DNA of 64,000 nt from Flammeovirga yaeyamensis (GTDB lineage Bacteria > Bacteroidota > Bacteroidia > Cytophagales > Flammeovirgaceae): positions 610,001 through 674,000 of the forward strand of contig NZ_CP076132.1 in assembly GCF_018736045.1 (NCBI RefSeq), read 5' to 3'. How positions within the stretch are numbered: the stretch's first letter is position 1; the number at the start of each line of letters is the position of its first letter. The notes under the pieces are model-generated. The model saw only the letters and a program-made list of their open reading frames with translations, ran no database searches and was not told where the DNA came from. This document shows positions 55,074 through 64,000 of this stretch, piece by piece. The translations under genes were made by a program, and so were the position numbers.

Positions 55074-56549
55074 ATGAAAAAAACTTTAATTAGTGCTATT
55101 CTAGCAACAAACTTTATTTTTGGTTGTACATCATCTAAACAACAAATATTAGTTGAGCATTCCCATCAAAAGATGATTACACCAAATTCTGTATCTGTTT
55201 TTACAACCGCTAAAAATACAGACTTACGTTTATCAAATACAGGTAGCTATTCTTTTGAAAAAAGTAAACAGCCTACTGAGGGAAATGTGTCTATTTTTAT
55301 TAATCCTGATAAGCAATATCAAACACTCTTAGGTATTGGAGGTGCAATAACAGATGCTTCTTCAGAGATATTTTATCAACTTTCAAAAGATAAGCAAGAA
55401 GAGTTGATGAATGCTTACTATGGGGAAGATGGAATTGATTATACATTATTGAGAACATCAATTCACAGTAGTGATTTTGGTTCTGAAAGTTATACTTATA
55501 TTGAGGAAGGAGACAAAGAATTAAAAACTTTCAACATAGATCATGATAGAAAAACGAAGCTACCGATGATCAAAGAAGCGATGAAAAGAGCGGATAAATC
55601 TATTCAGTTTTACGCTTCACCTTGGTCTCCTCCTGCATTTATGAAAGGCAAGAAAGACATGTTGAAAGGAGGTAAATTAAAACCAGAATTTTATCAATCA
55701 TGGGCAAATTACTATGTGAAATTCATTGAGGCCTATGAGAACGAAGGTATTCCAGTTTGGGGTGTGACGATTCAGAATGAACCTATGGCTGTTCAGACAT
55801 GGGAATCTTGTGTGTATACTGCTGAAGAAGAAAGAGACTTTCTAAAAAACTATTTAGGACCCACTTTCGAAAAAGAAGGATTAAGTGATAAAAACATTGT
55901 AGTATGGGACCACAACAGGGATTTAATTGTCAATAGAGCAAATACTATTTTTGGTGATCCAGAAGCTGCAAAATATGCTTGGGGTATTGGTTTCCATTGG
56001 TATGAAAACTGGACAGGTAGTGAGCCAATGTTTGATAATTTATCGAAAGTGAAAGAAAACTTTCCATCTAAAAACCTTTTGTTTACAGAGGGATGTAATG
56101 AAGGTTTTGATGATCAAAAATATCAGTATTGGCCAAATGCAGAAAGATATGGTCGTTCTATGGTCAATGACTTTAATAGAGGAACTGCAGGGTGGACAGA
56201 TTGGAATATTTTGTTAGATCAAAACGGAGGACCAAACCATGTGGGGAATTTCTGTTTTGCTCCTATTCATGCAGACTTAAATAAGAATGAATTGATCTAT
56301 ACACCATCTTATTTTTATTTAGGACACTTCTCTAAATTCATTCGTCCGGGAGCCGTTAGAGTAAGTACAGCGGTAAGTTACGATTTCTTGGAGGCAACAT
56401 CATTTATTAATAAGGATGGAAGATTAGTGACCGTTGTTTTGAATACTTCTGATGAAGCTTATGATTATACAATTTATGTAAAAGGTCAATCCACTAAGCT
56501 ATCAATTCCAGGAAGAGGAATTCAAACGTTAGTTTACGGAAAAAAATAA
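55074..56549 (+). CDS. GH30 family glycoside hydrolase, probably periplasmic
   Basis: A 491-residue second GH30, paralogous in fold but clearly different in sequence from the previous one. Lipobox FGC is followed by TSSKQQ, without acidic residues, so surface export is less likely. Key motifs: LLGIGGAITDASS, ASPWSPPAFMK, acid/base Glu236 in IQNEPMAVQTWE and nucleophile Glu339 in LFTEGCNEGF. The ATG starts directly after the TAA of the first GH30 gene, so the two are translationally linked. It may release glucose or a disaccharide after import. A terminator follows. Confidence 0.87.
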   Translation: MKKTLISAILATNFIFGCTSSKQQILVEHSHQKMITPNSVSVFTTAKNTDLRLSNTGSYSFEKSKQPTEGNVSIFINPDKQYQTLLGIGGAITDASSEIFYQLSKDKQEELMNAYYGEDGIDYTLLRTSIHSSDFGSESYTYIEEGDKELKTFNIDHDRKTKLPMIKEAMKRADKSIQFYASPWSPPAFMKGKKDMLKGGKLKPEFYQSWANYYVKFIEAYENEGIPVWGVTIQNEPMAVQTWESCVYTAEEERDFLKNYLGPTFEKEGLSDKNIVVWDHNRDLIVNRANTIFGDPEAAKYAWGIGFHWYENWTGSEPMFDNLSKVKENFPSKNLLFTEGCNEGFDDQKYQYWPNAERYGRSMVNDFNRGTAGWTDWNILLDQNGGPNHVGNFCFAPIHADLNKNELIYTPSYFYLGHFSKFIRPGAVRVSTAVSYDFLEATSFINKDGRLVTVVLNTSDEAYDYTIYVKGQSTKLSIPGRGIQTLVYGKK

Positions 56550-56579
56550 ATCACTTATCAACATTTAGTTCAAATATTT

Positions 56580-56616
56580 GCCTTATTTCAGACATCGTTT
56601 TGGAATAAGGCTTTTT
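56580..56616 (+). terminator. Terminator of the glycan-use operon
   Basis: GCCTTATTTCA (56580-56590) pairs with TGGAATAAGGC (56601-56611, one G-U), followed by TTTTT. Confidence 0.85.
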
Positions 56617-56709
56617 GATATTGATGAATTGTGAATAACTTTTTAATCAAAAAATCAGTATAACTATAAAACCGGAAACTTATTCACAATAAATGATCAG
56701 AATTTCAAA

Positions 56710-57174
56710 ATGAGAAAACTAACTAAATTTGTACTCAGTTTATTCACATTATTATGTTTATCAACACTAGGTTATTCACAAATACCAAGTGATTTGAACC
56801 TAGAAAAGGGAGATGTTGCCGTTGGAGGTTACGATCCTGTGAGTTACTTTTCAGGATCTCCTGTAGAAGGCGATAAACATATATCAGTTATTCACAAAGG
56901 AGCACATTATTATTTTGCCTCCCATAAAAATAAAGAAACGTTTAAAGAAAATCCCGAAAAATACTTACCTGCTTATGGAGGTTGGTGTGCTTACGCGATG
57001 GGAGCAAAAGGTGAAAAAGTAAGTGTGAATTATGAAACCTATAAGATTCAGAATGGAAGGCTCTTCCTTTTTTACAATAAGTTTTTTACCAACACTTTAG
57101 AAGATTGGAACGAGGAGGGAGCTGAGCGTTTAGAAAAAGCAGCTGATACCCATTGGCAAAAACATATTATGTAG
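56710..57174 (+). CDS. Secreted YHS-domain protein
   Basis: A 154-residue protein with a signal peptide (about 1-23) and a YHS domain: GGYDPVSYFSGSPVEG, then HYYFASHKNKETFKENPEKYLPAYGGWCAYAM. YHS domains are thought to bind metal or a small cofactor; this variant with GGWCAYAM is widespread in Bacteroidota and has no known role. It is not part of the operon before it, given the terminator, and it ends at a two-way terminator shared with the dehydrogenase gene. Confidence 0.85.
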   Translation: MRKLTKFVLSLFTLLCLSTLGYSQIPSDLNLEKGDVAVGGYDPVSYFSGSPVEGDKHISVIHKGAHYYFASHKNKETFKENPEKYLPAYGGWCAYAMGAKGEKVSVNYETYKIQNGRLFLFYNKFFTNTLEDWNEEGAERLEKAADTHWQKHIM

Positions 57175-57201
57175 TCGTCTATTAAAAAGGGATGAATACA
57201 A

Positions 57202-57229
57202 AAAAGGCATTCCCGTAGGAATGCCTTTT
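57202..57229. terminator. Two-way terminator
   Basis: A perfect 12-bp stem AAAAGGCATTCC/GGAATGCCTTTT between the convergent YHS and dehydrogenase genes. Confidence 0.85.
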
Positions 57230-57258
57230 GGTTTATATAATTCACCTGAATTGGTATG

Positions 57259-58332
57259 TTAGTATGTGCTTTTTATAGCGGCTACCTCATTGATTCGTTG
57301 CTGTGCGATATCGATAGCAACTTCCTGAGCGTTTTTGCCTGTAGCTTCAGACTGATCAAAAACTTTTAAAGTCTGATCGTAAACAAACTCACATTTGTTC
57401 CATGACCATTCTTTGTTTGTTTTAATCACTTCAGCATATACATTGATTACCCCACCTGAGTTAATCAAAAAGTCCGGAGCGTATAAAATGCCTTTTGATT
57501 TCGCTAAATCGCCATGGATTTTTTCATCTGCCAATTGGTTGTTTGCACAACCTGCGATAATCGAACATTTTAGTTTGCTTAGCGTTTCATCATTTACTGT
57601 AGCACCTAAAGCACATGGCGAATAGATATCTACATCTAAATCATAAATCTCGTCCAAACCTACACCTTTGATGCCGTATTTGTTGACTACATCCTTCACT
57701 CTATCCTCATAGAAATCAGAAACGTAGATCTCACATCCTTCTTTTTTCAAATGTTGGATGATGTACTCACCCACATGTCCTGCACCTTGGATAGATACTT
57801 TTTTGCCTTCAAGGCTATCTGATCCAAATTGCTTTTTAGCAGCTGCTTTCATACCCATATAAGTAGTGTATGCTGTAAAAGGCGAAGGATCTCCCAAACC
57901 ACCTCTTGTTTCTGGCATACCACTTACATATGAAGTTTCTGCTGCAATATGTTCCATATCAGAAGCGTTCATTCCAACGTCTTCTGCTGTAATATATTTT
58001 CCGTTCAAGTTCTTCAAGAAGCGACCATATGCTCTAAGCATCGCTTCCGACTTGTGTTTTCTCGCATCCCCAATGATGACCGCTTTTCCACCACCAAGAT
58101 TTAATCCAGCGATAGAGTTTTTAAACGTCATCCCTCTCGATAAACGAAGTGCATCATACGTTGCTTGAGCTTCATTTTCGTACATCCACATTCTAGTACC
58201 ACCTAGTGCTGGTCCTAATACTGTATTGTGTACTGCGATAATTGCTTTTAATCCTGTCGATTTTTCGTGACAGTAAACAACTTGCTCGTGTCCCATAGAA
58301 GAGACTTCTTCAAATATTGAGATATCTTCCAT
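57259..58332 (-). CDS. Leucine/valine/phenylalanine dehydrogenase family
   Basis: A 357-residue NAD-linked amino-acid dehydrogenase that deaminates branched-chain amino acids to 2-oxoacids. The N-terminal domain has GGTRMWMYENEAQATYDALRLSRGMTFKN and the catalytic Lys in GLNLGGGKAVI, followed by ITAEDVGMNASDME and the NAD-binding SIQGAGHVGEYII. The length (357) and motif order match leucine dehydrogenase more than the longer glutamate enzymes. It lies alone. Confidence 0.88.
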   Translation of the reverse strand: MEDISIFEEVSSMGHEQVVYCHEKSTGLKAIIAVHNTVLGPALGGTRMWMYENEAQATYDALRLSRGMTFKNSIAGLNLGGGKAVIIGDARKHKSEAMLRAYGRFLKNLNGKYITAEDVGMNASDMEHIAAETSYVSGMPETRGGLGDPSPFTAYTTYMGMKAAAKKQFGSDSLEGKKVSIQGAGHVGEYIIQHLKKEGCEIYVSDFYEDRVKDVVNKYGIKGVGLDEIYDLDVDIYSPCALGATVNDETLSKLKCSIIAGCANNQLADEKIHGDLAKSKGILYAPDFLINSGGVINVYAEVIKTNKEWSWNKCEFVYDQTLKVFDQSEATGKNAQEVAIDIAQQRINEVAAIKSTY

Positions 58333-58826
58333 TTAAGTTATATATGTTATAGTGTCTTGTTCTTGATTAATATGTTTCTAACAATTAAGTCTTCGCAAGT
58401 TACATTTTCTGAATAGTAATACAAGTGCTACTTTTATGATGAAAATTTTAAGTAATTACCAAATATTATATCAATTATAGGTTTTGATGAATTTTGTTCT
58501 ATGTTTTTTATCTGTTTTATATAAAATATGCAGAATTATATTCTGAAAATTATAAAATTCATTTTTTTATCAAAAAATGCTTTTAATTACGATTTCTAAG
58601 GATAAGAGTAAACTTTAATATTTTTAAACGCTTCTAATATCATAGTAATTCGTTGAGATGATTTTAGAAAATTCAAACAATAGAGGCATTTTTGTGATTC
58701 TTATTTAGACATCATCGAATTTTGCTGTAATAATTTTATAACTTTAAGGTTCGATTTAATATCATCTTTTCACCCAACGTAAGTGGTATTATAATTAGCA
58801 GGATTTCATCCTTAACTCATTAATCA
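58333..58826. other. 494-bp divergent intergenic region, very AT-rich
   Basis: It holds the divergent starts of the dehydrogenase and ABC exporter. Only near-matches to the -7 box are present (TAACTTTA at 58739-58746 on the plus strand). I see no RNA gene or clear repeat. Confidence 0.3.
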
Positions 58827-60596
58827 GTGGATAAAGAAAAAAATTCAGGTCAGATATTCGATAGGCAAGTCTTATCAAGAATGTTGGTATTTGTGAAGCC
58901 ACACATGAAAGAGTTTGTCTTTCTAGTGTTCTTGACAATAGGATTAGGTGTTTTGGCTCCTTCAAGACCTTATTTAATTCAATATACAATCGATAACTTC
59001 ATTATCGAGAACGATATGCCCGGCTTAAATCAAATGATTGTCATCTTAATAGCGGTGCAATTATTACAAGCTTTGGTACAGTTTTGTCATACGTATCTTT
59101 CAGGTTGGTTAGGACAGCATATTGTAAAAGATATGCGTGTACAATTGTACGAGCATATCTTGAAATTGAAATTAAAATTTTACGACAACACACCTATCGG
59201 GCGTCTAGTTACTAGGGCAGTATCTGATATAGAAACCTTATCTGAGGTATTTACCAATGGTGTCGCCGCAATGCTTGGAGATATCCTTCAATTGATTTTT
59301 ATCTTCTTGGTGATGTTGTATACTGATTGGAGACTGACCTTGATTAGTTTATCAGTTTTGCCTCTACTTTTGTTCTCTACTTACGTTTTCAAAGAGAAAA
59401 TTAAAGTAGCGTTTAATGAAGTGAGAAATGCAGTTTCTAACCTAAATACCTTCGTTCAAGAGCACATTACAGGCATGAATGTGGTGCAATTGTTCTCTGC
59501 CGAACAAAGAGAGCAAGAGGAATTTCAGAAAATCAACAAGGAACATAGAAACGCCAATATCAGCACCGTTTTATATTATTCGATTTACTATCCAGTGGCG
59601 GAAGTTATTGCTGCTTCGGGTACAGGTCTTTTAGTTTGGTGGGGTGCACATAGTGTTTTAGATGGTTATGCTACATTAGGTACGTTGATTGCCTTCATCA
59701 TGTACATCAACTTATTCTTTAGACCGATACGTATGATTGCCGATCGATTCAATACGTTACAAATGGGTATTGTGTCTTCAGACCGTATCTTGAAATTATT
59801 GGATGATAAAGATTTTATCAGCAATGAAGGAAATTATACAACGGATCATATCAATGGAGATGTGGAGTTCAAAGACGTTTGGTTTGCGTATAATGATGAG
59901 GACTATGTGTTGAAAAACATCAACTTTAAAGTAAATCATGGAGAAACGGTGGCTTTAGTGGGGGCGACAGGAGCAGGTAAGTCATCTATCATCAATTTGA
60001 TTTCTAGATTCTACGAAATAAATAAAGGAAGTATTTATGTGAATCAGAAAGAGGTTAAGGAATACGATTTACATAATTTGAGGAAACACGTGGGTGTAGT
60101 GCTTCAAGATGTATTCTTGTTCTCTTCTTCTATTCGAGATAACATCACTTTAGGAGATAAAACGATAACGGATAAACAGATTATGAAAGCCGCCGAATTG
60201 GTGGGTGCTAAATCGTTTATCGAGAAACTTCCTGGGCAGTTGGATTATAAAGTAATGGAAAGGGGGGCGACCTTGAGTGTTGGACAACGACAGTTACTTT
60301 CTTTTGTAAGAACAATGGTTTATGATCCAGCGATTATTATTCTAGATGAGGCCACTTCTTCGGTAGATTCTGAAACAGAGGCACTTATTCAGAATGCGAT
60401 CAATTCGATGATGAAAGGTCGTACAAGTATCGCGATTGCTCACCGATTAGCAACAATTAGAAATGCAGATAACATTATAGTATTGGATAAAGGAGAGATA
60501 AAAGAGTCCGGATCACATGATAAATTATTAGAAAAAAACGGATTTTATGCTAAACTTTATCAAATGCAATACAAAGAAGTTGAGGGGATTAATTGA
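58827..60596 (+). CDS. ABC exporter, fused permease and ATPase (MsbA-like)
   Basis: A 589-residue half-transporter. Six membrane segments (about 25-310) are followed by the ATPase with Walker A GATGAGKSSI, Q loop VLQDVFLFSSSI, signature LSVGQRQLLSF, Walker B AIIILDEATSS and switch His in IAHRLATI. It works as a dimer exporting lipid, peptide or drug; the substrate is not clear. The start is GTG. It ends 57 bp before tatA, which has its own promoter box in the gap. Confidence 0.93.
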   Translation: MDKEKNSGQIFDRQVLSRMLVFVKPHMKEFVFLVFLTIGLGVLAPSRPYLIQYTIDNFIIENDMPGLNQMIVILIAVQLLQALVQFCHTYLSGWLGQHIVKDMRVQLYEHILKLKLKFYDNTPIGRLVTRAVSDIETLSEVFTNGVAAMLGDILQLIFIFLVMLYTDWRLTLISLSVLPLLLFSTYVFKEKIKVAFNEVRNAVSNLNTFVQEHITGMNVVQLFSAEQREQEEFQKINKEHRNANISTVLYYSIYYPVAEVIAASGTGLLVWWGAHSVLDGYATLGTLIAFIMYINLFFRPIRMIADRFNTLQMGIVSSDRILKLLDDKDFISNEGNYTTDHINGDVEFKDVWFAYNDEDYVLKNINFKVNHGETVALVGATGAGKSSIINLISRFYEINKGSIYVNQKEVKEYDLHNLRKHVGVVLQDVFLFSSSIRDNITLGDKTITDKQIMKAAELVGAKSFIEKLPGQLDYKVMERGATLSVGQRQLLSFVRTMVYDPAIIILDEATSSVDSETEALIQNAINSMMKGRTSIAIAHRLATIRNADNIIVLDKGEIKESGSHDKLLEKNGFYAKLYQMQYKEVEGIN

Positions 60597-60622
60597 TATT
60601 AGCATATTAATAAGTACCTTTG
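60593..60622 (+). promoter_or_regulatory. Promoter of tatA
   Basis: TTG (60593-60595), 19 bases, TACCTTTG (60615-60622), both close to consensus. Confidence 0.6.
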
Positions 60623-60653
60623 CAATGCGTAACAAACAATAAATCATTACACC

Positions 60654-60872
60654 ATGGAATTGAATGCAATTTTATTATTCGTAATGCCTGGCGGTTTAGA
60701 ATGGGTAATCATCGGTCTAGTAGTTTTATTACTATTCGGTGCGAAGCGTATTCCTGAATTAGCTCGCGGTTTAGGTTCAGGTATCAGAGAATTCAAAGAT
60801 GCTAAAAACCAAATCTCAGAAGAGTTAGAGAAGGGCATTAAGGAAGAGGAGAAGAAGAAAGAAGAAAAGTAA
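60654..60872 (+). CDS. tatA: Twin-arginine translocation protein TatA/E
   Basis: A 72-residue protein with one membrane segment (about 13-29, [17 protein letters not shown]), the hinge [16 protein letters not shown] and an amphipathic helix ending in a Lys/Glu-rich tail, the standard TatA layout. It forms the pore for export of folded proteins. tatC is not in the window. Confidence 0.95.
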   Translation: MELNAILLFVMPGGLEWVIIGLVVLLLFGAKRIPELARGLGSGIREFKDAKNQISEELEKGIKEEEKKKEEK

Positions 60873-60951
60873 TTCAGTCTTATCATTCTTGATATATTTT
60901 TAATGAAATCACTTTTTCATTAAATTTTTCACAATAAAACGAAAAGAAGTT

Positions 60952-60959
60952 TATCTTTG
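60952..60959 (+). promoter_or_regulatory. Putative -7 box for gatA
   Basis: TATCTTTG, an exact TAnnTTTG match, 132 bases before the gatA start. Confidence 0.45.
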
Positions 60960-61091
60960 TCATTATACATAGATAAACTTTTTTTATTTTGGTCCCTTCA
61001 AAAATGAAGATCAAAAAAATTATTGTGTGTTATTGCGAAAACAAACTTCAGTGCGAGTCGCACACACCTAATTTCTAATTATACGGAGCAT

Positions 61092-62519
61092 ATGTACAAA
61101 TCATTTGATGAAATAAAGGCGGCAATTGCGAACAAAGAAACTTCTTGTGTGGCTTTGGTCGAAAATTATTTGGCAAGAATAGAGGAGAAGAAGCATCTAA
61201 ATGTTTGGAATGAGGTATATGCTGATGAAGCTATCGCTCAGGCTAAGAAAGTAGATGAAAAAATCGCTTCAGGTACTGCCGGTCGTTTAGCAGGTATGGT
61301 AGTAGGTTTGAAAGATGTGATTGCCTATAAAGATCATGGTTTGCAAGCGTCATCAAAGATTTTAGATAAATATGTATCTCCTTTCTCTGCAACCGCAACA
61401 GAAAGACTACTTGATGAAGACGCGATTATTATTGGCCGACAAAGCTGTGATGAATTCGCTATGGGTTCTTCTAACGAAAACTCAGCTTTTGGAGTAGTAA
61501 AAAATAATATAGATGAAACACGTGTACCGGGCGGCTCTTCTGGAGCCTCTGCAGTAGCGGTTTCAGATAACCACTGTTTAGTTTCTTTAGGTTCTGATAC
61601 GGGTGGATCGGTAAGACAGCCTGCTGCTTTTACAGGAACAGTTGGTTTAAAACCTACCTATTCTAGAATCTCAAGATGGGGTTTAATTGCTTACGCCTCT
61701 TCTTTTGATACTATTGGCATTATCTCCCATAATGTACCTGATGCTGCTCTTGTATTGGAAATTATTGCAGGTCAAGATGAGCAAGACGCTACAGTTTCCC
61801 AACAACCTGTTCCTGCATATTCGACATCAGTTAGTGATAAACCAAAGGAAAAATTACGCATTGCTTATATCAAAGAGACAGTGGAAAGTGAGCACCTAAA
61901 TAAAGATATCAGCGAGAAAACGTTCAATAAGATCAAGGCTTTAAAAGCGGAAGGTCATACAGTAGAAGGTATCGAATTCCCTCTTTTAGACTACTTGTTA
62001 CCTACTTACTATATTCTTACAACTGCAGAAGCAAGTACAAACTTGGAACGTTTCGACGGGGTAAGATATGGTTACAGAACAGATCAGCCGAAAGATTTGG
62101 AAGCACTTTACAAGAAATCAAGATCAGAAGGTTTTGGTGATGAAGTGAAGCGTAGAATTATGTTGGGAACCTTCGTTTTATCGGCTTCTTATTATGATGC
62201 TTATTTCTCAAAAGCACAAAAAGTAAGAAGGTTGATTAAAGAAACAACAGAAAAGATCTTATCGGAATACGATTTCATTTTGATGCCCACCACATCCACT
62301 CCATCATTTAAAATTGGTGAGTATGGCGAAAACAATCTATTGGAACTGTACTTAGGTGATTTATATACGGTACATGCATCTTTGGCTGGTTTACCAGCAA
62401 TATCAATTCCTAACGGAGAAGATAAAGATGGGTTGACGATCGGTTTACAGATTATGGCCAATAGATTTGAAGAAGAGAAGATGTTGGCATTTTCGAATTA
62501 CTTGTCTGAATTAGATTAA
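61092..62519 (+). CDS. gatA: Asp-tRNA(Asn)/Glu-tRNA(Gln) amidotransferase subunit A
   Basis: A 475-residue amidase that frees ammonia from glutamine so that GatCAB can convert Glu-tRNA(Gln) or Asp-tRNA(Asn). The Ser-cis-Ser-Lys triad is visible: Lys in GLKDVIAYKDHG, then RVPGGSSGASAVAV and GSDTGGSVRQPAA. The ATG at 61092 (MYKSFDEIKAAI) is chosen over the upstream extension to 61023, which is unlike the family. gatB and gatC are not adjacent. Confidence 0.93.
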   Translation: MYKSFDEIKAAIANKETSCVALVENYLARIEEKKHLNVWNEVYADEAIAQAKKVDEKIASGTAGRLAGMVVGLKDVIAYKDHGLQASSKILDKYVSPFSATATERLLDEDAIIIGRQSCDEFAMGSSNENSAFGVVKNNIDETRVPGGSSGASAVAVSDNHCLVSLGSDTGGSVRQPAAFTGTVGLKPTYSRISRWGLIAYASSFDTIGIISHNVPDAALVLEIIAGQDEQDATVSQQPVPAYSTSVSDKPKEKLRIAYIKETVESEHLNKDISEKTFNKIKALKAEGHTVEGIEFPLLDYLLPTYYILTTAEASTNLERFDGVRYGYRTDQPKDLEALYKKSRSEGFGDEVKRRIMLGTFVLSASYYDAYFSKAQKVRRLIKETTEKILSEYDFILMPTTSTPSFKIGEYGENNLLELYLGDLYTVHASLAGLPAISIPNGEDKDGLTIGLQIMANRFEEEKMLAFSNYLSELD

Positions 62520-62550
62520 ACTAAAGTTTAGTTTTTGATAAAAATATTGA

Positions 62551-62592
62551 AAAAGGTGTAAAGACGATCATAAACGATGTTTTACACCTTTT
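62551..62592 (+). terminator. Terminator of gatA
   Basis: AAAAGGTGTAAA (62551-62562) pairs with TTTACACCTTTT (62581-62592), followed by T. Confidence 0.85.
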
Positions 62593-62778
62593 TTATTTTA
62601 ACAAAAAACATCCTCATTCTACGACATAAATCTTCAATTCATCCCTCAAAATTCTTAAATCGTAGTATATTTGTTGAAACGTTGTGATTTGAAAGCAACG
62701 ATTCATTTTTAGAACATATTTTCTGTAGATGTTCTTGTCTCATAAAGCTGTCTAAATTCCCTAATTATTTAACCGAGA

Positions 62779-64000
62779 ATGCAGTTCAATAAGTTATTCG
62801 CCCCTTTTATTTTCGTATGTGTGATAGTATCTACGTCTTCTTTATTTGCCCAAGATGAGGGTGATATGATGACATGGAAAGATAGTATTTATACCGTTGC
62901 TTTACCTGAAGGTTATCTTTTACCTTCTGATACTTTAGAGATTGTAGAAGCGGCCCCTTATGCTCCTTGGTTTGAGAATTTTGAAGATTTTGATACCACA
63001 TCAGCGATTCTTTTGGATGTGGTCGATCAGACATATGATTATGTGCCTAACGTAACGGATAGTTTGGTAAAGGAACGTCTGAAGGAATTGGAGAATGTTA
63101 TTCCTTTAGAGTATCACGATAGGGTACGTTTGTTCATCGACTATTTCGCGGTACGTAATAGAGATTACACGTTGGGAATTATGGAGCGTCAGAACATTTA
63201 TTTCCCAATGTTCGAAAGAATTTTAGCAGAAGAAGGAGTACCTACAGAATTAAAATATTTAGCAGTTATTGAGTCGGCTTTAAAGCCGGTGGCACTTTCT
63301 AGAGTGGGTGCAAAAGGTCTTTGGCAATTTATGCCAAGAACGGGTAGAGCCTATGGTCTGAAACAAAGTTATCAGATTGATGACAGAATGGATCCTGAAA
63401 AAGCGACAAGAGCAGCGGCACGTTATCTTAAGTTCTTATACAATTATCATGGAGATTGGGAGTTGGCAATTGCTGCCTACAATTGTGGTCCGGGTAATAT
63501 TAGAAAAGCACAAAGAAGGTCTGGAAAGAAAAAATTCTGGGATATTTATAAGAAACTTCCAAGAGAGACAAGATCGTATTTACCTCAATATGTAGCAATG
63601 GCTTATGTATTGACGTATGCAGATGAATATAATTTAGTACAGGATTTACCAAAATATGAAATTCCATCAGAAGATATTTTCGTGAGTCAGTCAGTTGATC
63701 TAGGCTTACTAGCTGATGAATTATCGGTTTGCCGAGAAGACCTGACACTTTTGAACCCTTCTTTAAGATTCGGTTTTGCTCCAAACTATGTGAAGAACTT
63801 TAGAATTAAGATTCCTGAGGCACGTTTTAATTATTACTTGGAGAATCAGGATGAAATTCTTTCAAAAATTAAATATACTGGTAAAGGAGCTAATGTTGGA
63901 GATGGCTATTATTATCATTATGTAAGAAGTGGAGAGTCGTTAGGGTTAATTGCTAGAAAGAATCGTGTTTCAATTAGTAGTTTGAAAGCATGGAATAACC
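62779..64000 (+). CDS. MltD-like lytic transglycosylase with LysM (3' end cut)
   Basis: The frame opens at ATG 62779 and runs off the window after about 407 residues. A signal peptide (about 1-25) is followed by an acidic linker and a transglycosylase domain (about 135-250) with catalytic Glu165 in LAVIESALKPVALSRVGAKG, QFMPRTGR and AIAAYNCGPGNIRKA. A LysM domain begins near the edge (YYHYVRSGESLGLIARKN). This order matches MltD, a peptidoglycan-cleaving enzyme. Usually one or more further LysM repeats follow. Confidence 0.9.
   Translation, partial: MQFNKLFAPFIFVCVIVSTSSLFAQDEGDMMTWKDSIYTVALPEGYLLPSDTLEIVEAAPYAPWFENFEDFDTTSAILLDVVDQTYDYVPNVTDSLVKERLKELENVIPLEYHDRVRLFIDYFAVRNRDYTLGIMERQNIYFPMFERILAEEGVPTELKYLAVIESALKPVALSRVGAKGLWQFMPRTGRAYGLKQSYQIDDRMDPEKATRAAARYLKFLYNYHGDWELAIAAYNCGPGNIRKAQRRSGKKKFWDIYKKLPRETRSYLPQYVAMAYVLTYADEYNLVQDLPKYEIPSEDIFVSQSVDLGLLADELSVCREDLTLLNPSLRFGFAPNYVKNFRIKIPEARFNYYLENQDEILSKIKYTGKGANVGDGYYYHYVRSGESLGLIARKNRVSISSLKAWNN

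Overview
The window looks like chromosome from an AT-rich, gliding-type marine Bacteroidota, most likely Cytophagales and Flammeovirga-like. The support is indirect but consistent. There is a SusC/SusD pair with a SusE-like lipoprotein, a GldB-like gliding lipoprotein and a very large C25-family type IX secretion sortase (PorU2 type). Promoters match the Bacteroidota form (TTTG, about 20 bp, TAnnTTTG), and almost no gene has a Shine-Dalgarno sequence. No prophage, insertion sequence or CRISPR array was seen. The genus is inferred from gene content only.

Layout. 1-4.8 kb: DUF4254 protein (cut by the left edge), RlmB, a metzincin-like lipoprotein, a secreted M28 peptidase and an acyl-CoA dehydrogenase. 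5-7.6 kb: PspC protein, a tandem pair of unknown small membrane proteins and an Rpn-type nuclease with five in-frame 24-bp repeats. 7.8-14.3 kb: tRNA-Ser(UGA), YihY/thioesterase, grpE-dnaJ, an M20 amidohydrolase and a LolC/E-like permease. 14.7-20.5 kb: a WG-repeat protein, a NhaD-type antiporter and GldB. 20.5-25.5 kb: a candidate structured RNA, then hpf, xerC, rpsU, a K+ channel, a rhomboid protease and PhoH, all on the minus strand. 25.7-39.2 kb: a PBP4-type peptidase, a TPR/GAF/PP2C sensor phosphatase, two divergent polytopic membrane proteins and PorU2. 39.5-45.2 kb: RecG, two tandemly duplicated tRNA-Ser(UGA) genes, CdsA, a DUF2007 protein, a CPBP protease and DusB. 45.4-56.6 kb: a compact polysaccharide-utilisation locus (DUF6377-type regulator, SusC, SusD, SusE-like, two GH30 enzymes). 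56.7-64 kb: YHS protein, leucine-type dehydrogenase, ABC exporter, TatA, GatA and an MltD-like transglycosylase cut by the right edge.

How the genes work together. The glycan locus reads as one unit: surface binding and import (SusCDE), one GH30 whose lipoprotein signal suggests surface display, and a second whose signal suggests the periplasm. PorU2 and GldB belong to the secretion and gliding machinery of the same cell surface. The most interesting regulatory signal is rpsU (bS21), the only gene noticed here with a strong Shine-Dalgarno sequence; this fits reported bS21 autoregulation in Bacteroidota. Other points worth a second look are the 6S-like structured RNA candidate downstream of gldB, paired palindromes upstream of gldB, REP-like palindromes at transcript ends, three identical tRNA-Ser genes, a sigma-54-like element before grpE-dnaJ and CTACTAA repeats before susC.
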